From NCBI GenBank assembly GCA_913045175.1, contig CAJWQG010000006.1, forward strand, positions 20,042 through 84,041: a DNA stretch of 64,000 nt. The letters run 5' to 3'. A program made the translations under genes and the position numbers. Every line of letters starts with the position of its first letter. Within the stretch, counting starts at the first letter, position 1. Under the pieces are notes generated by a model. It did no database searches. It saw nothing but the letters and a program-made list of their open reading frames with translations, and was not told where the DNA came from. Below are positions 8,729 through 17,709 of this stretch, in pieces. The DNA is from an uncultured Gammaproteobacteria bacterium (GTDB taxonomy: Bacteria; Pseudomonadota; Gammaproteobacteria; Pseudomonadales; Azotimanducaceae).

Positions 8729-8843
8729 AGTTACCTCCCTATTTACCTATGAGTTGTGTGCTTCATGAGTTTACATTAAATGCGTAGGACGACGACTAAT
8801 CGGTGCTACCATGCCAGAGCTACAATGATCTGTGGAGATTAAT

Positions 8844-9575
8844 ATGAACGACCGGTCGGTTATGTCTCTCGCTGGTCCTGAGGTGCAGGATCTGAAGGAA
8901 GAGACCACGGTGCTTGATCGTATGTTGCGGTTTGATGGCGCCAGAGTGTTAGAACTAGGTTGTGGTGCAGCCGAGAAAACGCAACTAATCGTCGAGCAAA
9001 CAGCTGTCACGGAAATTGTTGCAGCAGAAGTCGATGCCGTGCAGCACGAAAAGAATCTGGCGATGACGGGGCTCGACAGGATTACCTTCAAGTCCTATGG
9101 CGCAGAGAGTATTCAGGAACCAGATGCCAGTTTTGACATTGTACTGATGTTCAAGTCACTGCATCACGTGCCAACTGAAAACATGGAAGCGGCGCTGAGG
9201 GAAATTTACCGCGTACTGAAACCAGGCGGGCATGCCTACATCTCGGAACCGGTGTTCGCCGGTGCTTTCAATGATGTCATGCGTGTATTTCATGACGAGG
9301 AAGTCGTGCGTCGAAACGCCTTTGAAACCGTAAAACGGGTGATAGCAGATCGCCTGTTTGATCTTCGCGAGGAATATTTTTTTCGTAATCGACTACGGTT
9401 AGAGTCATGGGAGCAGTACGAGCAAAACGTCATCAACGTGACGCATACCGATCATAGCCTGGAACCGACTCAACTAGCCGAGGTTAAGCAACGATTCGAT
9501 GCGCATGAATCACCGGAAGGGTTTGTCTTCGAGATCCCCAATCGTGTGGATCTTTTGGAAAAGGTACAACAATGA
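8844..9575 (+). CDS. Class I SAM-dependent methyltransferase
   Basis: The 243-residue protein has the Methyltransf_11 core: motif I VLELGCGAAEKTQ (about residues 36-48), an acidic residue after beta-2 (AAEVDAV), motif IV FDIVLMFKSLHHV, and the post-motif IYRVLKPGGHAYISEPV. The substrate is unknown. ATG 8844 is preferred over the in-frame GTG at 8832 because the GGAG at 8834-8837 is well placed before it. The stop overlaps the SGNH hydrolase start by 4 nt (ATGA), so the two are translationally coupled. Confidence 0.88.
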   Translation: MNDRSVMSLAGPEVQDLKEETTVLDRMLRFDGARVLELGCGAAEKTQLIVEQTAVTEIVAAEVDAVQHEKNLAMTGLDRITFKSYGAESIQEPDASFDIVLMFKSLHHVPTENMEAALREIYRVLKPGGHAYISEPVFAGAFNDVMRVFHDEEVVRRNAFETVKRVIADRLFDLREEYFFRNRLRLESWEQYEQNVINVTHTDHSLEPTQLAEVKQRFDAHESPEGFVFEIPNRVDLLEKVQQ

Positions 9576-10255
9576 AAAAGGCACTCATCTGGATATCTGT
9601 GGGGCTTAACGTCCTTGTCGTTGCTGTGGTGATTTTGGCGATGAGTGGATCGCTTTTCACTATTGTCGCGCCACTGTTTCGGAACTACATGGTCAACCCT
9701 AATTACGACCGCTGGGTCAGTCAGTTTGAGGCGCTTTCTGTAGAGCAAAGTGACGTGGTTTTTCTTGGAGATTCCATCACTCGCGGAGGATCCTGGGATG
9801 AACTGTATCCAGACCGTCCAATTCGCAATCGCGGTATTGGAGGCGATACCACAAGCGGCGTGTTGGAACGTTTGCACCAGGTGACCAGTGGCAACCCTTC
9901 CCAGGTGTTCCTGCTGATCGGTACCAACGACATCAGTTTCGGAGAACCTGATGAGACTATCGTCAGCAACATTTCCACTATCGTCGATCGAATTGAGGAC
10001 GAGTCGCCTGGGACGCAGGTCTACATACAAAGCATTCTGCCCCGCGCGGCCGATCATCGAGACCGGATTGAAGGACTCAACGAGAAGATTCGTGAAAGGA
10101 TAATCGACCGGGCAGAGTGGGTTGATCTTTATCCTCTGTTTCTCGATGAGGACGGCTCCATCGCTGATCAATACAGCAACGACGAGTTACACCTGCATGG
10201 AGCGGGCTACACGGTGTGGTCCGAGGCGATTGGTGATCAGGTCAGGGCGCGCTAG
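9572..10255 (+). CDS. SGNH/GDSL hydrolase with N-terminal membrane anchor
   Basis: The 227-residue protein starts with a hydrophobic segment (about residues 5-30) that is a signal anchor. The SGNH blocks follow in order: FLGDSITRGG (catalytic Ser), RGIGGDTTSGVLERL (Gly), LLIGTNDISFG (Asn), and NDELHLHGAGY (Asp and His). The family covers esterases, lipases and acetylhydrolases that act on lipids or O-acetylated glycans. The protein is most likely tethered in the periplasm. It is coupled to the methyltransferase upstream and abuts the stop of the convergent DUF3604 gene with no gap. Confidence 0.9.
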   Translation: MKKALIWISVGLNVLVVAVVILAMSGSLFTIVAPLFRNYMVNPNYDRWVSQFEALSVEQSDVVFLGDSITRGGSWDELYPDRPIRNRGIGGDTTSGVLERLHQVTSGNPSQVFLLIGTNDISFGEPDETIVSNISTIVDRIEDESPGTQVYIQSILPRAADHRDRIEGLNEKIRERIIDRAEWVDLYPLFLDEDGSIADQYSNDELHLHGAGYTVWSEAIGDQVRAR

Positions 10256-12142
10256 TTAACGCGCAGGCTCATACCATATCGGTGAACTCCAGGCGCGTTC
10301 CTGAAGGGTTGCGGCAACGTCTTCCCTGGGAGCAATACCCGCGCGAAGGGCGTCCCAGGCAGTCCAGCGACAGGTTGGGTTTTGTAGAACGCGAACATAG
10401 TAAAACGCGCGCTGGCTGTGATTGAAGGTCGGGTCCTGCCAGACGGCCTTGAGTTCCGTGGCACCCTTGTCGAAGGTGGTACTGCAATCGGTAATATCCA
10501 CCGTCGCGCCATTGTCCGGACATCGATGGGTGTCGGGATCAGGCGTTAGTCCGTCGGAACACGCAACATCGAAAACACGCTCGTGTGACTCTCCACCTTC
10601 CAACCAGCCCTTAACGATCTGTGCGCGTTGCAGCCAGGATTCCCGCGGGTCGCGCAGTGCCCAGATAAGAAACTGAGGTACTGTGTCTCCCATTGCCGCG
10701 AGGTCACCCCCCATGGGTACGCCGTCAGCGTACGCCTCAGCGATTGCGTCGTGGGTCTCAATAAGTTCTTTGGAGTAGTTGTAACCAGCAAAAAAACGCA
10801 GCTTGATTCTAGGCCCCGTGGTGGCAAAGGTTTCCTTGCGGCGCAGCGCCGCGAAGATTGACGCGCGCGTGTTCTCCTCGGCCCATACACCTGCGAGGCC
10901 AGAGGCACTAAAATCAACGAGTGCTGGATTGACTGGCTGTTTTGGATTTTTTGCTGGCACACTACCTCGTGCTTCCGGAGAACCATCGCTAACACCGAGT
11001 TTGGCGAAGTACTGATCTTCCTCGATGGGGCTCGCTGCATTGTGGCCATCGGTCGAGCCAATGAAGCCAAATTGGTAGGGGTTATTGCCGATTGATTGTT
11101 CCAGTTCCAGCCCGGTGCGTAGTGCATCGCGCGCATACGCGCCGCTGGTGGCCCCCTCCGAACGGGTTAGGTTGCCGTCCATGGTGATCACGAAACTACT
11201 CTTTTTCCAGATTTCAAAGTCGGCCCATTCATCCGTGGACGACAACGTGGGTTGTGTCTCCGACGTACCTTTCACCTGGGCGATTTCAACTAAGGGTTCG
11301 TTACGTGTACGCAGATCCGCATAGGCCACATCAATAGGTTCACCGGCGATGTTGCTGCGCTCGAACATCAGGCCCCGACTCCAGTTAGCGTTGTGCGGAA
11401 TTGCCAGTGCCTCTATGCCATTGCCACGTTGTGTGTCCATCCATCGCCATAGGGCTTCCGGGTTGCCATTACCGGCGCCAAAGGGCATCGCGGGCACCTC
11501 GCTTCCCTCGAAAATGACATTGCGGTGCAAGTTGGCACCACCTGGTTGGTATGAGTATTCGTAGCCAATAAACGCTGTAAATTCTCCGGGCAGGTTATGA
11601 CGTTCAGCCGCTTCGATATTCTCCTGCCACGCTGCACTGATGACAGGCTCGACATCCAGCCCTGGTACGGGTTTGCCGATCAAATTGGGAGAAGCTAGCG
11701 CCATTTGTGCAACCTGGCGCTCTTTCGGGGTACCGGTATGACTTTGTATTACCAGAGGGTGCTTTGACAGTAGACTTTCGGGGTCTACATAGGCGGCACC
11801 CAAACCCATGTTTTCCGCATGGTCGGTGACGCCATAGAAGTCCAGGGCGCCACCCCGCAGGCGCATCGGATAGCCCAACGGATGGGTGACGGTTTCACCC
11901 TTCGCGTAGCGATAGGCATCGTCCGGTGTTGCGCGAACACCAACGTTGTAAGCATCGGATGAGTTGGTGGTGTGGATGTGCAGGTCGCCAAAATAGGCAT
12001 TGCGAAGCGGATTCGCAGCCTTTGTCATCCCTGTTTTTTCTGTTGACGCTTGTGGCGCAGCGGGTGTGATGTCATCGGGTTGGTCACACCCACCCAACAG
12101 TACTAGTCCTGCCACTATATGTCGTACGCGAATACCGTTCAT
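10256..12142 (-). CDS. DUF3604 family lipoprotein (full length)
   Basis: This 628-residue protein has a lipoprotein leader (GLVLLGGC, Cys about 19). The complete DUF3604 motif series follows: RNAYFGDLHIHT, FYGVTDHAEN, IGYEYSY, NLHRNVIFEGSE, LAIPHNANWSRG, RNEPLVEIAQVKGTSETQ, GFIGSTDGHN and TTGPRIKLRFF. The His/Asp-rich pattern suggests a PHP-like metal centre; no enzyme activity is established that I know of. It is the only complete copy of three here. Its ATG overlaps the stop of the haloalkane dehalogenase gene (ATGA), so the two are expected to be co-translated. That is the best available hint of shared function. Confidence 0.93.
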   Translation of the reverse strand: MNGIRVRHIVAGLVLLGGCDQPDDITPAAPQASTEKTGMTKAANPLRNAYFGDLHIHTTNSSDAYNVGVRATPDDAYRYAKGETVTHPLGYPMRLRGGALDFYGVTDHAENMGLGAAYVDPESLLSKHPLVIQSHTGTPKERQVAQMALASPNLIGKPVPGLDVEPVISAAWQENIEAAERHNLPGEFTAFIGYEYSYQPGGANLHRNVIFEGSEVPAMPFGAGNGNPEALWRWMDTQRGNGIEALAIPHNANWSRGLMFERSNIAGEPIDVAYADLRTRNEPLVEIAQVKGTSETQPTLSSTDEWADFEIWKKSSFVITMDGNLTRSEGATSGAYARDALRTGLELEQSIGNNPYQFGFIGSTDGHNAASPIEEDQYFAKLGVSDGSPEARGSVPAKNPKQPVNPALVDFSASGLAGVWAEENTRASIFAALRRKETFATTGPRIKLRFFAGYNYSKELIETHDAIAEAYADGVPMGGDLAAMGDTVPQFLIWALRDPRESWLQRAQIVKGWLEGGESHERVFDVACSDGLTPDPDTHRCPDNGATVDITDCSTTFDKGATELKAVWQDPTFNHSQRAFYYVRVLQNPTCRWTAWDALRAGIAPREDVAATLQERAWSSPIWYEPAR

Positions 12143-13188
12143 GGATTTGCTTTGATGAATTCGATCACTACCCTCGCAAATTCTTCACCCTGGTCTTCCT
12201 GCGTGTAGTGCATGGCATCTTTGATCGTCACATGCTTCTGGCCTTTCGCGCCCGGTACTTCCTCCTGGAACTGAATGTCCGTGCTACCCGGGTCACCATC
12301 GGTGAATGCCGTAAGGAATGGCTTGTCGAATGTTCTTAAAGCCTCCCAGGCTTTGCGATTAGCGGGGACTTCAACATCGTCAGGGAATAGGGGGATCAGA
12401 CTGGGAAATTGCCTCGCGCCCTGCAGATATTCTTCGGCAGGAAATGGCGCTGCGTAGGCTCGCTGCTCCTCGGCAGAGCAGCTATTTAGCCACAGGCTCA
12501 TCATGGCGCCAGGATTGAAGTCGTCAGAGGCATCGCAATGTTTAATCCAATACATAAAAGGAGGCGTTGGATCTTTGTCATTGGACGCATTCTGTGTCTG
12601 CTCCTGAAAGCTGCCGCGTTCCATCAGATCCTCGCGCATGGCGGCGTTGGTTTCCTGCGTATTCAGCACCGGCGTATCGTCGAGCAATTGCCGTAGTTTT
12701 GCTGCCATCTCGTCAGGTATGCCCCGGGCATCCGCGAGGCCCGTATTAGTGACAACGACCCGGGCGAATCGATCAGGGTCTGCAGCGACGATCCTTAATG
12801 TGATGGGTCCGCCCCAGTCCTGGGCCACGAGGGTGATGTTGTTGAGATTCATGCCACGAACAAAGTCGTGCATCCATTGCACATGTCTGGCGAAGGTATA
12901 GTCGCTTCGCTGGGTAGGTTTGTCTGAGCGACCGAAGCCTACAATGTCCGGCGCAATGACTCGATAGCCCGCCGCAGTCAGTGGCGGAATCATTTTTCGA
13001 AAGGAATAGGACCAGGTTGGCTGGCCGTGTATGCAAAAGATGATGGGTGCGTCTTTTGGTCCTTCATTCACGTAGTGCATGCGTAATTTACCACCCTCGC
13101 CATTGTCTATTTCGTGGTAGTTGGGTTGGTAAGGGAAATTGTCCAGATCCTGGAATCTCTCGTCCGGTGTTCGCGATGCCTGCATCAA
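12139..13188 (-). CDS. Haloalkane dehalogenase-like alpha/beta hydrolase
   Basis: This 349-residue enzyme has the dehalogenase arrangement. The oxyanion motif HGQPTWSY (about 54-61) is followed by APDIVGFGRSDKP. The nucleophile is D124 in VAQDWGG, directly followed by the halide-stabilising Trp125. A long helical cap comes next, then an Asp in TAFTDGDPGS and a His in DAMHYTQED completing the triad. This is the DhlA/DhmA (HLD-I) pattern. These enzymes hydrolyse haloalkanes to alcohols, but some relatives act on other substrates. No signal peptide is seen. The start is ATG 13188; a second ATG follows immediately. It is the first gene of a two-gene unit with the DUF3604 lipoprotein. Confidence 0.85.
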   Translation of the reverse strand: MMQASRTPDERFQDLDNFPYQPNYHEIDNGEGGKLRMHYVNEGPKDAPIIFCIHGQPTWSYSFRKMIPPLTAAGYRVIAPDIVGFGRSDKPTQRSDYTFARHVQWMHDFVRGMNLNNITLVAQDWGGPITLRIVAADPDRFARVVVTNTGLADARGIPDEMAAKLRQLLDDTPVLNTQETNAAMREDLMERGSFQEQTQNASNDKDPTPPFMYWIKHCDASDDFNPGAMMSLWLNSCSAEEQRAYAAPFPAEEYLQGARQFPSLIPLFPDDVEVPANRKAWEALRTFDKPFLTAFTDGDPGSTDIQFQEEVPGAKGQKHVTIKDAMHYTQEDQGEEFARVVIEFIKANP

Positions 13189-13310
13189 TATCTATCCAAT
13201 TGAATTGAAGAACTGTGTGGGGGGAGAGCGTCTGCCAGTATGGGATGGACGCCGTGATTGTCAATTTGCAGATTGCTATCAACCGATAAGATTTCGTTGG
13301 GCATTATGGG

Positions 13311-13363
13311 TAAATATAGATAGCTATGACTATCCCTTTGATATTAAATATAGTTAGCTATGA
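13311..13363. promoter_or_regulatory. Direct repeat pair upstream of the TonB receptor
   Basis: TAAATATAGATAGCTATGA (13311-13329) and TAAATATAGTTAGCTATGA (13345-13363) differ at one base and lie 34 bp apart, about three helical turns. They sit 90-140 bp before the receptor start and upstream of the divergent dehalogenase gene. An operator for a regulator of one or both genes is the likely reading. No protein is assigned. Confidence 0.5.
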
Positions 13364-13451
13364 GAAATAAGTTGTGGGGTTTCGTAGCTGCGGAGGGGAG
13401 GTGGAGTTGATTCTTTACCTACCGTTTATATGAACCTAGGAGGGAATCATA

Positions 13452-15815
13452 ATGATTTCACGCACCACTTTTGCAGCATCCAGCCTGTTCGTTATAGCAG
13501 GTTTTGGCAGCGCTTCTGTAATAGCAGAAGACAGCGCCAATGTAATTGAGGAAATTGTCGTCACCGCGACGAAACGATCTGAAAACCTCAAAGATATTCC
13601 GATGACGATTTCAGTCCTCGGGCAGGAAGACATTGAAGTCCAGGGCATCAACGACTCGGGCGACATCGCGCGTCGAGTCCCAGGGTTGATTCACAGCCAG
13701 GCAGGGAAAAATCTAACCCCACACTTTTCGTTACGTGGTATGGCTGTCTCGTCCAATCCGGAGAACGTCAATTCACCGGTTTCCACTTATCTGGATGACT
13801 TCCCGATCACGAGTTCAAACAGTTCAACGAATCCTGAACCCAATCTTTATGATGTTGAACGTGTAGAGGTGTTAAAAGGTCCACAAGGAACGCTTTATGG
13901 CTCAGGCACACTCGGCGGCATCGTTCGGGTAGTGACCAACAAGGCTGACCCAAGTGGTTTTGACTATTCTGTGAGCACTGATTTCGGCTCAACCAGTGGT
14001 TCACTACGCCAGCGTTACAATGGCATGGTAAATATCCCGCTCAGCGATAATGCAGCACTGCGTCTGGTGGGTTTCGTGCGCGATGAAGAAGGCTGGGTTG
14101 ATAACGTTGGCACAGGAATCGATGATGCCGATGCTCTCGAAGAAAGCGGCTTTCGCGCTTCACTGCTATGGATGGTCAACGATGACCTTACGGCGACATT
14201 CGGTACGATTTACCAAAAGAGTGAACCCGAGGATCTGTCCTTGTCGAACACGCGTAGCAACATTGGCAGTGGAACAACGTTCAAACCTCAGTATTCGGAT
14301 ACCGAGTTCACTGCTCACAACCTTACGGTTGAATATGACATGGGGTTTGCGGAGCTGACATCCTCGACCAGTTACTTTGAAACCGAAACGGTCCAGGAGA
14401 ACGATCTGAGTTCATTCCTGGCGGCAACACCATTTCCTTTCCCCTGGGGCATGATCCGAGATGACACCCACGACAATCTGATCCAGGAACTTCGACTCGT
14501 TTCAACAAACGATTCAAGACTGAGTTGGGTTGCTGGTGCCTACTATGCAAACCGCGAAACAGATTACGGTCAGGATCACCACACGGTTCCGGAGCTTGTT
14601 GCGGCACGAAATCTGGCGGGTCTCTGGACGACATCGCTCTCCGACAATGTGTTCATTGAAGCTTCGAAGCGCGTCAATAGCGACGTTGAAAAAGCGATAT
14701 TCGCTGAATTGAGTTACGAGCTGACTGATACCCTTAAGTTGGCGCTGGGCGCTCGAGTTGGCGAGGTAGAGGTCACTGACGTGCGTTGGGCTGAAGGTAT
14801 TGAAGGCATCAGCGCTATGATACAGACCAATCTGCGATGGTACCTGGGCACAGTCGGTGCTGCACCAGAACTGGATGTTTATGATCTTAATCAGGTCTTT
14901 CCGCAGGGCGTGCGTCCATTCGGAGAACTGCAAGAAGATGGGACATATATAAACCAGGTGTGGGCGGTCAGCGACGACTACAGTACCCTAAAAGCCAGCC
15001 TCATTTGGCAGGCTAATGAAGACATCAATGTGTACGCGATGGCGGCCAAAGGTTTCCGGGGCCCACAGATCAACGGTGCCTCAACCACTAACGGTGGTGT
15101 GAGCCTGGTTGACCCGACTGACATTATCATTGGGCCCAATAGCAATGCCGATACGCTTTGGAACTACGAGCTGGGGATGAAAGGCAAGTGGTTTGACGGG
15201 ACTTTGGATACGAAGGTGTCGTTGTATTTCCTGAGCTGGGACGATATGCAACATCAGGTAGTTCGTGTGTCTGATGCCGGTTCGTTCATTACCAATGCAG
15301 GCGCAGCGGAATCGAAAGGGTTAGAGGTTGAACTGCGTGCCCTACCGACAGCTAATTTGGAAGTCGGCTTAAACTTCTCTGTTTCAGATGCAAGAATGAC
15401 GGAACTAACCGCGGCGCAGGAAGCGTTAACAGGCTTCGAGTTGGGTGTTTCCGAAAAACTGACCAATCCTGAGTTTGAGGCCTCGGCGTTCGTACAATAT
15501 ACGACACCGGTCTTTGACGGTAACGAACTCTACCTGCGAACCGATATTCAGTACATTGACGGTTACTTCAATAAGGGTTTGTTTGTACCTGGTCAGCCAG
15601 GCGTAGTTGATGCCGGTGCAGAGGAATCCGATGCGTACCACAATGTTAATGTCAGCGTCGGTCTGAACTCACAGAAATGGACGGCGAGCCTTTACGGTGA
15701 AAACGTTCTGGACAACGACGACATTATCTACATTTACCCCGCCGTTTTTCTGAAGAATCGATACGGCACGTTAAGGCCAAGAACCTTTGGTCTCCGACTC
15801 ACGTATCGCATGTAA
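13452..15815 (+). CDS. TonB-dependent outer membrane receptor
   Basis: The 787-residue protein has a signal peptide (residues 1-25, ending SVIAED), a TonB-box-like IEEIVVTATKR, a plug domain (IPMTISVLGQEDIE to about 160, with VEVLKGPQGTLYGSGTLGG) and a long beta-barrel ending RTFGLRLTYRM. The FLG-type barrel without a CirA-like iron signature, next to catabolic genes, suggests import of an organic substrate rather than a siderophore, but this is an inference. AGGAGGG lies 7 nt before the ATG. A second receptor closes the same gene block at 24084. A weak terminator-like hairpin follows at 15838. Confidence 0.94.
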   Translation: MISRTTFAASSLFVIAGFGSASVIAEDSANVIEEIVVTATKRSENLKDIPMTISVLGQEDIEVQGINDSGDIARRVPGLIHSQAGKNLTPHFSLRGMAVSSNPENVNSPVSTYLDDFPITSSNSSTNPEPNLYDVERVEVLKGPQGTLYGSGTLGGIVRVVTNKADPSGFDYSVSTDFGSTSGSLRQRYNGMVNIPLSDNAALRLVGFVRDEEGWVDNVGTGIDDADALEESGFRASLLWMVNDDLTATFGTIYQKSEPEDLSLSNTRSNIGSGTTFKPQYSDTEFTAHNLTVEYDMGFAELTSSTSYFETETVQENDLSSFLAATPFPFPWGMIRDDTHDNLIQELRLVSTNDSRLSWVAGAYYANRETDYGQDHHTVPELVAARNLAGLWTTSLSDNVFIEASKRVNSDVEKAIFAELSYELTDTLKLALGARVGEVEVTDVRWAEGIEGISAMIQTNLRWYLGTVGAAPELDVYDLNQVFPQGVRPFGELQEDGTYINQVWAVSDDYSTLKASLIWQANEDINVYAMAAKGFRGPQINGASTTNGGVSLVDPTDIIIGPNSNADTLWNYELGMKGKWFDGTLDTKVSLYFLSWDDMQHQVVRVSDAGSFITNAGAAESKGLEVELRALPTANLEVGLNFSVSDARMTELTAAQEALTGFELGVSEKLTNPEFEASAFVQYTTPVFDGNELYLRTDIQYIDGYFNKGLFVPGQPGVVDAGAEESDAYHNVNVSVGLNSQKWTASLYGENVLDNDDIIYIYPAVFLKNRYGTLRPRTFGLRLTYRM

Positions 15816-15837
15816 TTAGAATTCGTCCCCCTAGGTG

Positions 15838-15861
15838 GGTGCCGGGCCTCGTCCTGGCGCC
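15838..15861 (+). terminator. Possible weak terminator hairpin after the TonB receptor gene
   Basis: GGTGCCGGG (15838-15846) pairs with CCTGGCGCC (15853-15861), including two wobble pairs, around CCTCGT. Only a broken T-run (CTTTTCTT) lies 7 nt after it. It could attenuate transcription into the enolase-superfamily gene. Confidence 0.35.
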
Positions 15862-15924
15862 TGCCAACTTTTCTTGCAACATTGACGCCCGGGAGTGTGA
15901 ATCCTAGTATTCACTCTTCTTTAG

Positions 15925-17118
15925 TTGTGGTCCTCCCAAGTGAAGGTAATCAAGACAGAAACTCTCCACGCCGATGCAGGTTGGCGCACCTTGTCGTTCC
16001 TCAAGATAACGACCGACGAGGGCATTGTTGGCTATAGCGAATATAACGAGTCGTTCGGTAGTACGGGAACCACTCATGCTATCGAGAACATGGGGCCGCT
16101 TATCGAAGGCACTGATCCGTTGGAGTATGCTGTCACGTCGTCTCGGCTATATGCGATGACACGTCTGGCGCGGGGTGGTGTTAATGCTCAGGCGATTGCT
16201 GCAATTGAAAATGCTCTGCTGGACATAAAAGGTAAAGCACTTAACGTTCCGGTCCATGAACTGCTCGGTGGAAAGCAGCGCGATACGCTTCCCCTGTATT
16301 GGTCTCATTGCGGCACATTCCGAATGGGAGAAGCGACTGCCGAATTTATTCGTAAGCCGGTGATGACGTCCGTCAAAGACCTTATTGATTTGGGAGCGGA
16401 GGTCAAAGAATCCGGCTACAAAGCGCTGAAATGTAATATGTATTTCTTCGGTGTGGGCAACTACTTCCGTGGTGGCTTCGGTACTAATCTGCTGCCACGG
16501 GAAGAAAGCATGAATGCGGATAGCGATCAGCTCGAAGCTTTGACCGCACAAATGACCGCGCTCAGAGAAGGCGCTGGCGATGACATCGACATCCTGCTCG
16601 ACATGAATTTCAGCTTTAAGACAGAAGGCTTTCTTAAGGTGATGCGTACCCTGAAACCGTTTGATCTATTCTGGTACGAACTGGACATGTTCAATCCGAA
16701 AGTCCTAGCCTACATACGTGAGCATGGCGACGTACCCATCGCCTCTTGTGAATCGTTGTACGGCATCCGTGAGTTTGGCCCGTACTTCGAAAATAAGTCA
16801 GTAGACGTTGTCATTATCGATGTTCCCTGGAATGGCGCCTGGCAGTCATACAAGATTGCGGCCATGGCCGATGCGCATGAGGTAAACGTCGCACCCCACA
16901 ATTTCTACGGCCATCTGGCCAGCGCCATGAGTGCCAACTTCTGTGCCGCATTGCCTAACTTTCGTATCATGGAAATCGAAGTGGATGACGTGGCCTGGAA
17001 AGATGACCTGGTCACCCATCCGCCAGAAATTCGCAACGGCGAGTACGTTGTATCGGATCGCCCTGGCTGGGGTACAGATGTCAATGAAGAGGCGGTGCTG
17101 GCACACCCGCCGAAGTAA
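15925..17118 (+). CDS. Mandelate racemase/muconate lactonizing enzyme family protein
   Basis: The 397-residue protein belongs to the enolase superfamily. An N-terminal capping domain (about 1-125) is followed by a barrel. The barrel carries a catalytic Lys region (GYKALKCNMYFF) and the three metal ligands in order: Asp in ILLDMNFSF, Glu in FWYELDMF and Glu in IASCESLYG. The late AMADAHEVNVAPHNFYG carries the His often used as general acid/base. Members dehydrate or racemise sugar acids and related carboxylates. The start is uncertain: TTG 15925 or GTG 15940, neither with a clear RBS. It heads the same-strand set that continues with the VOC and selenoprotein genes. Confidence 0.87.
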   Translation: MWSSQVKVIKTETLHADAGWRTLSFLKITTDEGIVGYSEYNESFGSTGTTHAIENMGPLIEGTDPLEYAVTSSRLYAMTRLARGGVNAQAIAAIENALLDIKGKALNVPVHELLGGKQRDTLPLYWSHCGTFRMGEATAEFIRKPVMTSVKDLIDLGAEVKESGYKALKCNMYFFGVGNYFRGGFGTNLLPREESMNADSDQLEALTAQMTALREGAGDDIDILLDMNFSFKTEGFLKVMRTLKPFDLFWYELDMFNPKVLAYIREHGDVPIASCESLYGIREFGPYFENKSVDVVIIDVPWNGAWQSYKIAAMADAHEVNVAPHNFYGHLASAMSANFCAALPNFRIMEIEVDDVAWKDDLVTHPPEIRNGEYVVSDRPGWGTDVNEEAVLAHPPK

Positions 17119-17145
17119 AGTTTTGAGCAGAACGCGGAGGACAAT

Positions 17146-17598
17146 ATGGCAGAAATAAACGGGATCGCCCACATCCAGCTAACGGTAACGGACATGGAAA
17201 AATCCATACCATTTTATCGACGACTGTTGACAGGCATGGGGTTAACGCTGGTGAACGATACCCCGGATGGCATCTATGGCGTAGGCGGTAGAACGGGCAT
17301 TAACATATCGCGCTCGGAAGCGTCCTATAGCAATGAACGTTTCAAACAGCGCCATCCAGGCCTGCATCATTTTTGTTTTCGCGCCCGAAGCCGGGAGGAT
17401 GTCGATGAGATTCATGACATTGCGATTGAGATTGGCGCAAATATTATTCACGCGCCACAGGAAGATGGTTTTGCGCCGGGCTACTATTCGGTGTTGTTTG
17501 AAGATCCAGACGGTATTCGCATCGAAGCCAATCATGTTCCTGGTAAAGGATTGTTGGCTCCGGGCCGGGGACAGGTAGGCGGTACTAAAACCAAATAG
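17146..17598 (+). CDS. VOC superfamily (glyoxalase/dioxygenase-like) protein
   Basis: The 150-residue protein has the paired beta-alpha-beta-beta-beta units of the vicinal oxygen chelate fold. The metal ligands appear to be His10 in IAHIQLTVTD, His about 75 in PGLHHFCF and the Glu in DPDGIRIEANH. The family includes lyases, isomerases and epimerases that act on small metabolites. A good RBS (GCGGAGGAC) precedes the ATG, 27 nt after the MR/MLE gene, so co-transcription is likely. The exact reaction is not predictable. Confidence 0.88.
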   Translation: MAEINGIAHIQLTVTDMEKSIPFYRRLLTGMGLTLVNDTPDGIYGVGGRTGINISRSEASYSNERFKQRHPGLHHFCFRARSREDVDEIHDIAIEIGANIIHAPQEDGFAPGYYSVLFEDPDGIRIEANHVPGKGLLAPGRGQVGGTKTK

Positions 17599-17709
17599 GA
17601 TGAATAATCGAACCAGCGATAACGATCCCTTATCGAGTGATATGTTTCTGTTAATGGACGGCCGGACGAAGTCATTCGATACTTCGCCTAAGTGGTAGAG
17701 AGTTTGGTT

